From assembly GCA_958009055.1 (NCBI GenBank), contig OY253652.1:496001-560000 (forward strand): 64,000 nucleotides of DNA. Direction: 5' to 3'. Both the position numbers and the translations under genes were made by a program. Under the pieces are notes generated by a model. It was not told the origin of the DNA. It saw only the letters and a list, made by a program, of their open reading frames with translations, and did not search any database. Origin of the DNA: Choricystis sp. odSpoLacu1 (taxonomy: Eukaryota; Chlorophyta; Trebouxiophyceae). Shown here piece after piece: positions 1 to 10,564 of the stretch. Each line of letters begins with the position of its first letter. Positions within the stretch are counted from its first letter, which is position 1.

Positions 1-1473
1 CGCCGTGAACTCGTCCCCCGCCGAGTCCGCTCCGTCGGACGCAGCATCGGCAGTGGAGTCATCGCCCTCCGCGACGGGCGCGGGGCGGCGGCGGCGGGGG
101 GGCAGGGCCGAGTCGGCCGGGGTGGACGGCGACCGCCGGCCGCGCGGCGTGCGGCCGCCAGAGGAAGACGCCGGCGACTCGCTGGTGTCCTCGCCTTTGA
201 CGACAATCGTGGCCAGCCCCGTGCCGCCGCCGCGGGGCCAGGCGGGGGCGCCGCCCCGGTAGCGGCCGCCCAAGGCGGGGTCGCCAGCGTCGCCCGACGC
301 GTCGCCGCCGCCGCCGCCCGGCGCCAGGGCTTCAGCGGCCGCGGCCGCACCACCCGCAGCATCCGCGCCGAGCTTGCACTGGAGGGAGCAATAGCTTGAG
401 ACGTCTTGGAGGTGGCGCGCGCACACGCCGCACCGGGAAGCGCCCGCCGCGCCTTTGGGGGCGCGGGGTTGGGGGCGGCGCTTCAGAAAGGCCACGCGAG
501 ACGCGTTGATGACGTACGACTGGACGCCGTCAAGGGAGCCGGGGGCGATCTTGGTGAGGTCGGCGACTTTGACGACGTCTGTGGGGAGAGGGAGAGGGAG
601 GTGTGAGTCGGGCAGCGGGAAAAAAAGCGCGCGCCCTCCACGCTTCGAATTGCTTGGGCGCCCGTTTTGCGGGCGCAGGCCGCACGCGCCCTCATTGATC
701 GACACACTCCCCACCCACGCCACTGGGCGCAGCAATGAGCCACTTTGGGTGGGGGTGGGGGCACGGAGACTGCGCCCCGGCCGCGCCACCAGGGGCGCGG
801 CATGGCGCTGCCTTCAAGCACGCGCCGACGGACCAGGACAAAGCGGCGAGAACGCGCCGCCACCAGCGTCTCGCGCATCCAGCCACCTCGTCACATGCGC
901 GCGAGGGGCAACCAGCGTGCGCTGGGCGCGGAAATCGGGGCGTTTGGCGCAACGGGCGGCGGTGGAGTGGGGGCCCACACCGCCGGTTTGGATGCGTGGG
1001 CGTTTTTGGATGGCAGCCAACCCTCGCGCCCCCACGCCCAGCCGCGTAAAATGCACACCCCTCTATCCACCGCTGCAAACCGCTTGCCCCACCACGGGAG
1101 GCGGGTGGGGGCGGCGCCGCCAGGATAGTGTGCCAAGCGTGGGTGGGTTGATGGGAAGGCAAGCTCAAAAACGCCACCGACCCACAGTCGCCCCTGCACC
1201 CCCCCCTCCTCCGCCCCCCCGGACCCCGCCCTCACCATGGTACGACGACCGCCGAATCTGCAGCAGGCGGCGTGGAGCCCCGGCGCTGCCGCCGCGGCTG
1301 GCGCCACTGTCGGCGCACACCGAGCACGCGCCGCGAGCCGCGTCAAAGTCGTACAGGTTGCACACCACGTCCCGTCCGGAACGGGAAGAGGAGGCGCACC
1401 GGGGGCAGGGGCGGAAGAAGGACGGGCCGCTGGCCGCGGAGACAAGGGGGGCGAGGAAGGACAGGGTCGACAT
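1..1473 (-). CDS. PLATZ-type zinc-binding transcription factor, partial
   Basis: PLATZ proteins are plant and green-algal zinc-dependent, A/T-rich-DNA-binding transcription factors. Exon 1 (1236-1473) starts MSTLSFLAP and carries the first zinc cluster (PCPRC, then a cysteine-rich stretch GACSVCADSG) and RLLQIRRSSYH. Exon 2 (578 down to the window edge) continues DVVKVADLTK, then YVINASRVAFLKRRPQ, then the second zinc cluster CGVCARHL..YCSLQCKL. The joined junction SSYH-DVV matches the family's invariant IRRSSYHDV. The intron (579-1235, GT-AG, 657 bases) is long for this region. The tail is low-complexity, rich in Ala, Gly, Ser and Asp, and is still open at position 1, so the C-terminus lies outside. 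Family assignment is firm; target genes are unknown. Confidence 0.88.
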
Positions 1474-1867
1474 GAGTGCAGGTCAAAAACGTCGGGTCCG
1501 AATCGGTGTGGCGATGCGGACAGGAGGGGACGGCACGGGCCCACTAGTCGCTGGCGACGCACTGTGCGAGGCGCGTGGGCGGGGGCGGATGCAGAGGGGG
1601 GGTGCGGAGGGTGGGTGCAGAGCGATGGGCGCGCCACGAGTGGACGCAAAAGAGGTGTGAGCGATGGGGCGAGAGCCTCTTTTTCCTTTTATTGACGCCC
1701 CCCTTGGTTTGATGCTGACGCTTTCGCCTCCCCCACACACGTGCGTCACAGCGGGCTTTCCGAGCCCAGCCGAAAAAGTTTTGCATCGGGTGAGGAAGGA
1801 AGGAAAGAAAGAAAAAACTCCAAAAACAGGGACGTGCGGGCGCGTGACACAAACAAAGGCGGGCTCT
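1474..1867. other. Intergenic: PLATZ promoter side and RPL27A 3' side
   Basis: This stretch holds the upstream region of PLATZ and the 3' flank of RPL27A, both on the minus strand. I see no coding pattern, RNA gene or clear repeat. No TGTAA lies close downstream of the RPL27A stop. Confidence 0.5.
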
Positions 1868-3044
1868 TCACGCCACCAGCTGAACCGCCCCCCCCACCGC
1901 CTTGATCTTGGCCTCCGCCGTCTTGCTCACAAACTTGGCCTTGACGATGACGGGGATGGACGGCAGCTGCCCCTTGCCCAGAACCTTGAAGATGCCGTGC
2001 GCGGTGACATCAATCACGGCAGCGCTCGACGCGTCGGCGGCCGCCTGGGCGCGCGCGGCGTCACCCCCCACCAGGGACCACAGTTTGTCCAGGTTGACGC
2101 TGGGGCAGTGGTACCCATTCTTGCGGATGTTGAAGTGGCGCATGCCCACCTTGCCAAAGTAGCCCGGGTGGTACTTGTCCATCATGATGCGGTGGTGGTG
2201 TTGACCACCCGCGTTGCCGCGGCCACCAGGGTGCTTGCGGTGCTTGCCGATGCGGCCGTGGCCGGCGGAGACGTGGCCGCGCTTCTTGCGGTTTTTGCGC
2301 AGGCCTGTGTGGGTGGAGGGGTGGGGGGTGGGGTGGGGGTGGGGGTGGGGGTGGAGGTGGCGTATGCCCGGGGGAGGGAGGGCGGCGATCGCAGGGGGTG
2401 GGGGGGCGCTCCCGCCGCTCTCTCTCTCTCTCTCTCTCTCTCTGCCTCCTCGCTCCCCCCGATCGAGGCACTGGGTGAGCGTCCGCCACCGTGGTGGCAC
2501 GAGGCGAGAGGGTGAGAGGGGAGAGGGGCGCGGCCTCCACGCCTCTTCGTGACTCGGCGGCCGCCGCTCCACGTGCTGCGAGCGCGCACTCACGCTCCGC
2601 GCTCTCTGCCCACACAGCCAGCGACTGGCAGCCGCATCGGAGGTGCAGTTTGCTCCACGCCACCACGCGGGGCGCCAGCCGGGCCGGAAGGGCCTCCGGG
2701 CGAGGCACACGGGTGAAGAAAGCAACGTGTCGGCGGCCCCTCCGATTCAGCGCGAGAGCGGGGGCGGCTTGCGGCGCGCGTTCCCCGCGCACGACCGCAG
2801 TCGCCGCCCGCCCGCACGCGCAGACACTGGGTGCGCACCCACGCTGGGTGGGACGGGCAGTTGAGGCGCGGGTGGCGGCGGGCGCCACGCCAAAACAACG
2901 CCGCGGTCCGATCGGCCCCGGAGGGGGGCGTCGTTTTTCGGGCAGCGACCGCCAGCGGCAGGGGCCACACGCGCGCGCAGTGCACACAGAGAGGCAAACC
3001 ATAGTTCTCTCAACCCCACCACCAGGGCACGTACGGGTCGTCAT
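1868..3044 (-). CDS. RPL27A: 60S ribosomal protein L27a (uL15)
   Basis: Cytosolic large-subunit ribosomal protein uL15. Exon 2 (1868-2304) encodes [20 protein letters not shown], then the glycine/histidine-rich [20 protein letters not shown], and ends VQLVA. The start lies in a 10-base exon 1 (3035-3044): ATG plus two threonine codons and one base, followed by donor GTACGT. Joining across the 730-base intron gives [13 protein letters not shown], the family's usual N-terminus, and a 148-residue protein, the typical eukaryotic length. The intron contains a (CT)n run. The gene is divergent from the chromodomain-like gene 152 bases away. Identity is certain; the tiny first exon is inferred from phase and N-terminal fit. 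Confidence 0.95.
2418..2443. repeat. (CT)n microsatellite in the RPL27A intron
   Basis: An uninterrupted CT run of about 26 bases inside the long first intron. It is pyrimidine-rich on the plus strand, so purine-rich in the pre-mRNA. No function is inferred. Confidence 0.8.
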
Positions 3045-3196
3045 TGTCGCGGGGTGGAGAAAAGGACGGAAAGGTGTGCCGAGCGAAAAAACAACAACGC
3101 AGTGTCACCACACTCGGCGGTTTCGACTTTTGGGAGAGAGCGCTCCCCGCGCTGTGGGCTTCTCTTCCTGGCCACACGGTCACGTGCACGTGCCCC

Positions 3197-4350
3197 ATGG
3201 CCACGCCCACAGGCGGCCGCGGCCCGCCACGCGAGGTGAGGGAGCGCAGCGACCACACTCCCAACTTCCAATGCGCGCTCGCCCTTGTCCCACACTCAAC
3301 TCCCCCTTCCCACAGCCCGACCCGCCACCGCCACCACCCTCCTGCAGAGCCGCCGCCACCGCCGCCAACCACGCGGCGGCTGGCGGCGAAGATGACGGTG
3401 CAGGCCCCTCCACTGCGCGCCGCCCCGCGGTGCTGCTGCGCCCGGTCGCGTTCGACGTGGTGGCGGCGCGCGTGGTGGTGGGGGGAGAGGTGAGAATGGG
3501 TTGAGTGTGGGGAGCAAGGAGGAAGAGAGAGCTGTGCTGTTGTTTTCTCTCATCCACCCCCTCCTTTCCACCCACACAGACTGAGTACCAGGTCCGCTTC
3601 ACCGAGCCCGGCCTGGGCGATGACGACCCGCCCCAGTGGTTTCCCGCGGCCGCCCTGCTGGCCGACCCAGCGGGCGCGGCTGCCGTCACGTCGTTTCAAG
3701 CGGCGCCGGGGGGGAGCGCCCGCCCTGCCTCCCCACCCCCCGGCCTCACCCCCATGACGCGGCGCGCGGGGGAGCGGGCTCCTCCGCCTCCACCGCCAAC
3801 GGGGCGCCTGGCGCTGGCGCCGCCGGCAGCGGGGGCGAAGCCCCCCCCCGCCATCGGGTTCAGCGGCACCATCCGCCCCGAGGCTGTCCCCCACTACGAC
3901 TGGGACGGGTTTGTGCCGTTGACGAGGCCTGCGGCCGCCTCCGTCGTCGTCGTGGATGCAGGCGGCAGTGGCGGCGTGACGGATGGAAGTGATGGCCGGC
4001 CGCGCCGGCTCGCGGGCGTGCCTGTCGCTCTGTGGACGGCGGGCGGCGACGAGGAGGCGTCCGCGTCCGCAGGCGACGACCAGCAGCAGGAAGAGGCAGA
4101 AGCATGCGAGGAAGAAGAGGCGGAGGTCTTTGACCTGCCCCTCACCCAGCTGCCCCCGGACGCTCTCTCACCCTTCCCCCTGCCCCCCGCGCCCGCACCG
4201 CCGCCACCTCAACCCGCCATCATGCCGCGCGCGAGATCGCGCAAGCCGCCCCCTGGCCGCGTGGCGAGGTCGCAGCCGGTGGAGGGGGCGAGGGTGAGGT
4301 TTGCGCCGACCCCGGTGCGCAGCGGCGACAGCGACCACAGGAGCGAGTGA
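3197..4350 (+). CDS. Chromodomain-like protein, acidic and proline-rich
   Basis: Three exons (3197-3235, 3316-3489, 3580-4350) with GT-AG introns in phase 0 give 327 residues. After a proline/alanine-rich start, residues about 55-105 read PVAFDVVAARVVVGGETEYQ then VRFTEPG..PPQWFPAAALL. This resembles the chromodomain pattern (a beta-strand, then EYxVKWxG, a W, then a hydrophobic helix), which binds methylated histone tails or related ligands. The rest is low-complexity: a Pro/Ala linker, an acidic Asp/Glu/Gln patch near residue 245, and a basic Arg-rich tail. The ATG chosen is the first in frame with exon 2 and sits in a short leader 152 bases from the divergent RPL27A start. The domain call rests on about 50 residues by eye; a Tudor-like or other SH3-like fold is possible. 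Confidence 0.55.
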
Positions 4351-4428
4351 GTGAGACGCTGGGTCACCAAGGCTCCGGCTCGTAGGGAAAAGCTTGTTTT
4401 TTTTGTTTGTTTTCTTTCTTCGCAAGTG

Positions 4429-4433
4429 TTACA
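4429..4433 (-). terminator. TGTAA polyadenylation signal candidate (mS34)
   Basis: TTACA on the plus strand reads TGTAA on the minus strand, about 170 bases downstream of the mS34 stop, in a T-rich stretch between convergent genes. UGUAA is the usual chlorophyte signal; the position is suggestive only. Confidence 0.4.
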
Positions 4434-4604
4434 AAAAAGCCGAACAAAAAAAACGTGTGTTTTTTTTTTTTTGCTTTCTTTTCAGATCGCCGCCCGCCTC
4501 AACCACAGTCCAAGTTCACAAGAGCAGCAAGGGGGGATGCCTCCCACCCATTTATGGGTGTGCGTGAGCCCCCGCGCATCGATTGTGTTTCCCTTTTCCA
4601 TCGC

Positions 4605-5043
4605 TCACGCCGCCGCCCCCCACTTGCCTGCCGACCACGGCGCCGCCCCGCCTCCATCCGCACACCGCCACACTTTCTTGAGGCCTCCCGTCACCTTCCC
4701 CTCCCCGGGCAACGCGTCCCCCTTCCACGTCAGCACGCCCCACGCGTCGCCGCGCCCGCGTGCGGACGGCGCAGGCTTGACACGGGTCAACGTCCAGAAG
4801 CAGTCCCCGCCCCGCCACGCGGCGCGGGCGACGCGGTGGCCGACGCCATAGTTGGGCAGGGAGGCGGCGACTTCGAACACTGGGGGGGTGGGCGTGGGGG
4901 TGGGAGAGGGTCGGCCGACGGCTGGTCGGGGGTCGGGGTCGCGGGCTGCCCGTGGAATCGTGCCCTCTCCAACCCACCACACCCACGCAACACGACTCAC
5001 AATTCTTCGCGGCGGTGGCGCAGGCGGCCAGAGACGGGCGCAT
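4605..5043 (-). CDS. MRPS34: Mitochondrial small-subunit ribosomal protein mS34
   Basis: mS34 is a mitochondria-specific ribosomal protein found in animals and plants. Exon 1 (5001-5043) encodes MRPSLAACATAAKN; exon 2 (4605-4879) continues LFEVAASLPNYGVGHRVAR. The core follows: CFWTLTRVKP, then GDAWGVLTWKG, then GGLKKVWR. These match the family pattern LPNxGVG...YWxITKVKP...GRAWGILTxKGK. The spliced product is 105 residues, near the size of the compact plant form. The intron is 5000-4880 (GTGAGT donor, CAG acceptor). A longer unspliced reading across 4605-5306 exists but lacks family similarity upstream. The gene is convergent with the chromodomain-like gene and divergent from the RING gene. 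Confidence 0.75.
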
Positions 5044-5317
5044 GGCGTTCTGCCTGTTTTTGTTTGCGCGGAAAGAAAAGATAATCCGCGACTCTGGTCG
5101 GCCTCACCACTCTTTGACCAACTTTTCTTCCATTCGTCGTTGTTTTCTCCCACCGTCGACCGCGACACCTCGCCTGCCGTCGCGCGACACACCACACACA
5201 CTCCTCCGCTCACGTGAGCAGAGCGCGTGGTTGGGAGCGGACCGTGCGCGTGTGAGCAGCGCGTACCCCGACACACCGATCTCCTTCGGGCAAACACCAC
5301 TTTCACACCACCTTCCC

Positions 5318-5923
5318 ATGTCGTCCTGGGTCGAAGCCTTCATCAATGCCGCCGGCGCCGCCATCCTGGCGGGCGCTGCCGCCGCCCAGCTGTGGCACGC
5401 GTGGCGCCTGGCGTCGTCGGACGCGCCTGTGACTGGCGCCCCGGCCGACCCCCGCGCGAGGCGCGTCACGCTTCGCGACGCGCGCGGCAACACCATCGTC
5501 GTCATGGCGTCCCCCGACACCCTGCAAGCGTTGCTGGGGCAGCGGGTCGGGTGGCCGGCGGGGGTGGTGGGGCCGGCGAGAGGGGAGGGAGGCGGCGGAG
5601 ACCTGGAGAGCTACGAAGGGAGGTTGGCACTGGACGCCGGCGTGCGCCCGCCGGGCCCTCCCGTCACCCCCGCCCTGCTGGACTGCCTGCCCACGCACGC
5701 CCACACGCCGCCCCGGGCTTCGGCGGACGGCACCCCCGCCCCCCCGCGCGCCGACGGGGTCGACACGTGCTCCGTGTGCCTCGCCGATTTTGTGGCTGGC
5801 GAAACGGTGCGTACTCTGCCCTGTTTACACCGCTACCATCCGGCCTGCGTTGACCCCTGGCTCGTGCAGAGAGGGCGGGCGCAGGCGGCGTGCCCCACAT
5901 GCAAAACACTTGTCTTTAATTGA
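5318..5923 (+). CDS. Membrane-anchored RING-H2 finger protein (E3 ubiquitin ligase-like)
   Basis: A 201-residue single-exon protein. The N-terminus (SSWVEAFINAAGAAILAGAAAAQ) is a likely membrane anchor. The middle is low-complexity. The C-terminus holds a C3H2C3 RING: CSVCLADF, then CLHRYHPACVDPW, then CPTC as the last zinc pair, five residues from the end. This is the ATL-like layout in which the RING faces the cytosol and recruits an E2 enzyme. The start ATG at 5318 follows a pyrimidine-rich leader; longer upstream in-frame reading is not supported. TGTAA lies about 80 bases after the stop. The substrate is unknown. Confidence 0.8.
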   Translation: MSSWVEAFINAAGAAILAGAAAAQLWHAWRLASSDAPVTGAPADPRARRVTLRDARGNTIVVMASPDTLQALLGQRVGWPAGVVGPARGEGGGGDLESYEGRLALDAGVRPPGPPVTPALLDCLPTHAHTPPRASADGTPAPPRADGVDTCSVCLADFVAGETVRTLPCLHRYHPACVDPWLVQRGRAQAACPTCKTLVFN

Positions 5924-6003
5924 GTAAAAGTGAGAGTTTCTACTCTCTTTTCTTCTGTTTTTTTTTTGTTTTTCACTGGCTTTTTTGTGTTGTATTTTTG
6001 CTC

Positions 6004-6008
6004 TGTAA
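6004..6008 (+). terminator. TGTAA polyadenylation signal candidate (RING gene)
   Basis: TGTAA lies 81 bases after the RING-gene stop, in T-rich DNA typical of the 3' ends in this window. It matches the chlorophyte polyadenylation signal. Confidence 0.55.
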
Positions 6009-6068
6009 CAAACACGGGGAACGAGAAATGTATTTTAATCAACTCACACAGTCTCATTTTCACTTTTC

Positions 6069-8098
6069 TCACGCTTTGACGTTGGCCTTTTCGCGCCACG
6101 CCGCGATCCATGCGCGCGCGTCGGCCACGTTGGCCGGCACGCCGTCGCTGGCAGCAAGAACGACCGCCTCGGCGGTGGCAGCAGCAGCAGCAGCAGCTGC
6201 GGCGGCCTCGGCCTCGGCCTTGGCGGCGGCAGCGACGCGCGCGGCCTCTTGTTCCGCCGCCGCGCGCGCGCGGCCGCGGCGGCCCGCTCCTCCTCCTGCT
6301 TTCTCGCGGCAGCCTCCTGCTCCGCCTGGGCGCGGGCAGCGGCGGCAGCCTGCTCCGCTTGCGCACGAGCAGCGGCCGCCTCCGCCTCTGCCTGCGCGCG
6401 TGCAGCGGCCGCCTCCTGCTCTTCTTTCTCGCGCACCGCCGCCGCCTCGGCCGCGCGTGCGGCGGCCTCGGCTTCGACCACCCGTCTGCGTTCAGTGGCA
6501 GCCGCGGCAGCCGCGGCAGCTGCGGCAGCGGCAGCAGCCGCCACCTCCCGCTCGGCCGCCGCCCGGCGCTCCACTTCGGCGGGGTTTAGGAAGGGGAGCG
6601 AAATTTCTTCGATCGCACCCTCGCTCAACACCTCCCCCCGCCGCGCGGCCGCCTGGGCGGCCGCCAGCACCGCTTTGGCGGCGCCCTCCTCGGCGCGTGC
6701 ACGGTCGGAGGCCTCAGCGGCGGCGTCAACGGCGGCCGCAGCCGCAGCGTACGCTCTGAGCGCGGGCTCCGCGCCTGCGCGCGCGGCCGCAGCGGCCGCG
6801 GCCGTCGTTTTCGCGCGCGCCACCGCCTCCGCCACCGCCTCCTTGACAGCCGCCGCCGCCTCCGCCGCCTCAGTCAGCGCGGCGCGCGCGTCGTCAGCCG
6901 CGGACGCTGCCGCTTTGACAGTCGACAGGCGGTCGAGGCGGGTGGTCTGGTCTTCATCGGACGCGATCGAAGCCAGCAGAGCAACATCCGTCTGCCGCCG
7001 TGAGCCCGCCTCGCTCACCAACTCGACGCACTTGTTTTCAGCCACCTCCGGCGCCCCCACCGCCGCCGCGATGAAGCGCGCCACCTGGGCGCGCGACAGT
7101 TGGCCCCCGAACAAAGTGTCGCGGGGGGAGATGACAACGGCGTGGGTCAGGTCGTGGTCGTCGCGCGGCCTCTCGAGGCCGCCCGGCCGCACAATCAGAT
7201 AAGGCACCCCCGACGCCTCCAGCGCGACTTCTGCACGTCGCTTCTGGGTCAGGATGCCGCCAAACAGGTTGAGCACGGCGGCGGGGAACCCCACTTTGCC
7301 GGTGCCGAGGGAGGTGACCATGATGTAAAACGAGACGCGCGCGGCAGTGGCAGCCTGCACCAGCGCGATCGCAGCATCCCCATCGATGCGGGCGGGGGCG
7401 GACAGGTCGCCCCCGGTTTCAGGGGCGCCGATGCACTGCACGACGACATCCACCCCGCGCAGGGCGGGCGGGATGGTGGCGCCGTCTGTGAGGTCGCACG
7501 TCACGATGTCGACGCGGCGCGCGTCTGCGGGGGCGATCAACCCCGCCCGCACGGCGGCCGCCAGGCCGGCGGCCGCGGCATCTGCGTCGCGCGCGCCGGC
7601 CCGCACTCGGGTGGAGGGATCAGCGGCCAGCAGGGCGCGCACGACGCGGGCGCCGAGGCGGCCGGTCGCGCCTGCGACGAAAATGGTCTGGCCAGATCCA
7701 GGGGCGCGGCGCGCGGACGCCTCTGGCGACGGCGCCGTCGGCCACCCACCACCAAACAGGTCGGGCAACTGAGGCAGTTGGGGCAGGGTGAGAGGGGCGC
7801 CACCACCGCCTGCTGCGCCGGAGGAGCGGCCGCCGAACAGGCCGCCGAACAGTGGATTCTCGGCAGCGCTGCGCACGCGTCGAGCGGCGTGTGTGCGTGG
7901 TCTGTTGATGAAAGGGGATAATAAGTCGAGAGAGGGTGGGACGGGGGCGAGAGAAACGATGCAAGGCGACGTCGAGATTGGGGGTCGGGTTTTGGGCGGC
8001 CCGCGCATTGGCCACCCGCGGCTCTTCCTGCAACGTTGCGCCGCGGTCACTGACCTGCACGAACGCACGCGTGCACTGACTGCGGTGGGCCGGTTCAT
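6069..8098 (-). CDS. TIC62-like NAD(P)-binding plastid protein with Ala-rich coiled-coil tail
   Basis: Exon 1 is 8055-8098 (MNRPTAVSARVRSC); the intron is 7902-8054; exon 2 runs to 6069. After a transit-like N-terminus comes an SDR-type Rossmann domain: IFVAGATGRLGARVVRALL, then VVVQCIGAPE, then FYIMVTSLGT, then VRPGGLERP, then DTLFGGQLSRAQVA. This follows land-plant TIC62, which tethers ferredoxin-NADP reductase at thylakoids and the inner envelope, very closely. The C-terminal half is a long alanine-rich, probably helical stretch. I see none of the Pro/Ser-rich FNR-binding repeats of vascular plants. Near 6260-6275 the frame changes at a (CG)n run. Removing one CG restores a tail ending AWIAAWREKANVKA with a stop at 6069; the unshifted frame ends at 6044 in basic/proline-rich sequence that looks wrong. 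Confidence 0.78.
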
Positions 8099-8289
8099 CG
8101 GAGGACCAGGGGTGCAGAGAAACGCGGGGAAAAGGGACCGCGGTCCGGGCGACGTTTTGTTTCGTCGAGAGTGAGGCGACGCTGTCTCGCTCCCTCTTTT
8201 GTGCACTCCCTGCCTCCCGCCCCGCTCTCTGCAAAGAGAAACACACCACACAACGATTCACACACGCCAACAAACCCTCTCTCCACACC

Positions 8290-10312
8290 TCACACCGCCG
8301 CCGACGCTGCCCCCACCGCCCCCACAGCCGCGCCCTTGCTCCCACCATCCGCCGCGTCGGCCCCGACACGCGCGATCAGTTTGTTGAGCGCGCTCACGTA
8401 CGCGCGGGCGGAGGCCACCACAATGTCTTCATGGGCGCCCGACCCGGAGAAGGTGCGCTGCACGACGCCGCCCCGGGTGGACTGGACAAAGCCGGTGGTC
8501 GCCATCGCGCCGGCCGGGCGCACCGAGACGCGCGTCGCCGCCAGCGCGTCGATGCCCTCCGTCACGCTGGACACGGTGTAGTCGACCACTTCCACGGGCA
8601 CACGCACCAGGGCGTCCACCGCCTTGTAGGCGGCGTCGACGGGCCCGGTGCCCATGCCCGTGGCCGCGCGCGCAATCCCGTCGGGCCCCATCATCCGCAC
8701 CGTCGCCGTCGGCAGCCCCTGCGTCCCGCACACCACCTGCAGCGCCAGCAAGTCCCACACTTTGGCGGGTTGGTGGATCTCGTCGGCCAGCAGGGCCAGG
8801 ACGTCTTCATCGGTCAGCTTTTTGCGCGTGTCGGCGAGCTCTTTGAACCGCTTGAAAAAACCGTCGAGCGCGTCGGGCGCCAGGTCGAACCCCAGCTGCT
8901 GCAGCCGGGTGCGCAGCGCGTTGCGGCCCGAGTGTTTTCCCAGCACGATGCCCGCGTCGTCGGCGGCGCGCAGGAGGCCGATTTCTTCGGGGGAGATGAT
9001 CTCGTACGTGTCCTTGGATTTCAGCATCCCGTCCTGGTGAATCCCAGACTCGTGCGCAAACGCGTTGGCCCCCACAATCGCTTTGTGGGGCTGGACCGGC
9101 ATGCCCGAATAGTCGATGACCATGCGCGAGGTGGCGGTGATGTGGACGGGGTGGACGCCCGTCCACAGGCCGCCCAACTGGTCGTCGCCGCGCTTGGCGA
9201 TCGCCATCACCACCTCCTCCAGGCTGGCGTTGCCCGCCCGCTCCCCGATGCCGTTGATGGTGCACTCGATCTGGCGGGCGCCGCCCGCCGCGCCGGCGAG
9301 CGAGTTGGCGGTGGCGAGGCCGAGGTCGTTTTGGCAGTGGGTGGAGAAGACGACGCGGTCGGCGCGCGGGACGTTGGCTTTGAGGTCGTGGATCACCCCC
9401 CCAAACTCGTGGGGCAGGTTCCAGCCCGTCGTGTCTGGAATGTTGAGGGTGGTGGCCCCCGCCTCGATGACGGCGGCCAGCACGCGGCGCAGGAAGGCGG
9501 GGTCGGAGCGGCCCGCGTCTTCGGGCGAGAATTCGATGTCGTCGCAGCCCAGGCTTTTTAAATGTTTCACCGCCGTCACAGCTGCCTCCACCACCTGGTC
9601 GGGCGTCATCTTCAGCTTGTGCTCCATGTGGATGGTGGACGTGGCGATAAAGGTGTGGACGCGGGGGCGGACGGCGCCTTTGACCGCGTCCCACGCGCGC
9701 TCCAGGTCGGCAGGCTTGGTGCGGGCGAGGCCACAGATGACGGGGACATAGCCGTCCGCGTCCACCGCCCGCCCCACATCCAGGGCGATGGATTTGACGG
9801 CCTCGAAGTCGTCGGGGGAGGCGATGGGGAAGCCGGCTTCAATGATGTCGACGCCGAGTTTGGCCAGCTGAGGGAGGAGGGGAGGAAGAGGGAGGGTCGG
9901 CCCTGGCGCTCGCTCGACGGCTCGCCAATTTGGACGCCTCCTCTCGTCCTCCACACACTCTCTCCCTCTCTCCCTTCTCCCTCACCTGCTTCGCGATGTC
10001 CAGCTTCTCCTTGGACGTCAGCGTGGCCCCCGGCGACTGCTCTCCGTCGCGCAGCGTGGTGTCGAAGATGCGGACGTAGTGCGGGTCGTCGATGACGCCA
10101 GGCACGTAGGCGGGGCGCTTGCGGCGGGGGGGGGCATTGTTGGCGGCAGCGGCGACAACCACGCAGCGTGGGCGGTGGCCGCGGGGGGCGGGGGGCGGCG
10201 GCGCGGACGCCGGCCGACACGGGTGCGCGGTGGCGCCGCGCGCCGGCGCCAGGCGCGGGGCGCCACGCCGGGGCGCCACGAACGAGCGTGCCGTGCCGCT
10301 GAGGGCAGGCAT
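8290..10312 (-). CDS. 2-isopropylmalate synthase, plastid
   Basis: Condenses acetyl-CoA with 2-oxoisovalerate, the first committed step of leucine synthesis. Two exons (9986-10312 and 8290-9867) give 634 residues. A Ser/Ala/Arg-rich transit-like N-terminus precedes the catalytic TIM barrel: [16 protein letters not shown] near residue 84, [36 protein letters not shown] with metal-binding His, [15 protein letters not shown], and [12 protein letters not shown]. The C-terminus has the LeuA allosteric domain ([13 protein letters not shown]) where leucine normally inhibits, so feedback regulation is likely. A methylthioalkylmalate-synthase role is not expected in an alga. The gene is divergent from PEX7 across 252 bases. 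Confidence 0.93.
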
Positions 10313-10564
10313 GGGGGAGGGTGGAAGCGAGGGGTGAAGGCGTGCAAGGGCGAGCGGGGAGAAGACTCGCAAAAGAGGAGTGACGGTCGCGTTGACGCGT
10401 CACTCCACATTCGACGTTTCGTTTCGCGGGGTGCAGTCTGTGTGCCGGGGCGCGCGCGCGTGTGGCGTGCGCAAAGGAGCCACTGTCTCACACTCTTCTG
10501 CGCCTCTTCGTCGGCGACACGGCTCCCCCCGCACCCCCTGTCCCAAAATTTCCAACCTACCCCC

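Noticed and set aside
455..1660. Long plus-strand open frame opposite PLATZ
   Set aside because: It is a GC-rich shadow of the PLATZ exon and intron with low-complexity Arg/Gly/Pro content and no motif.
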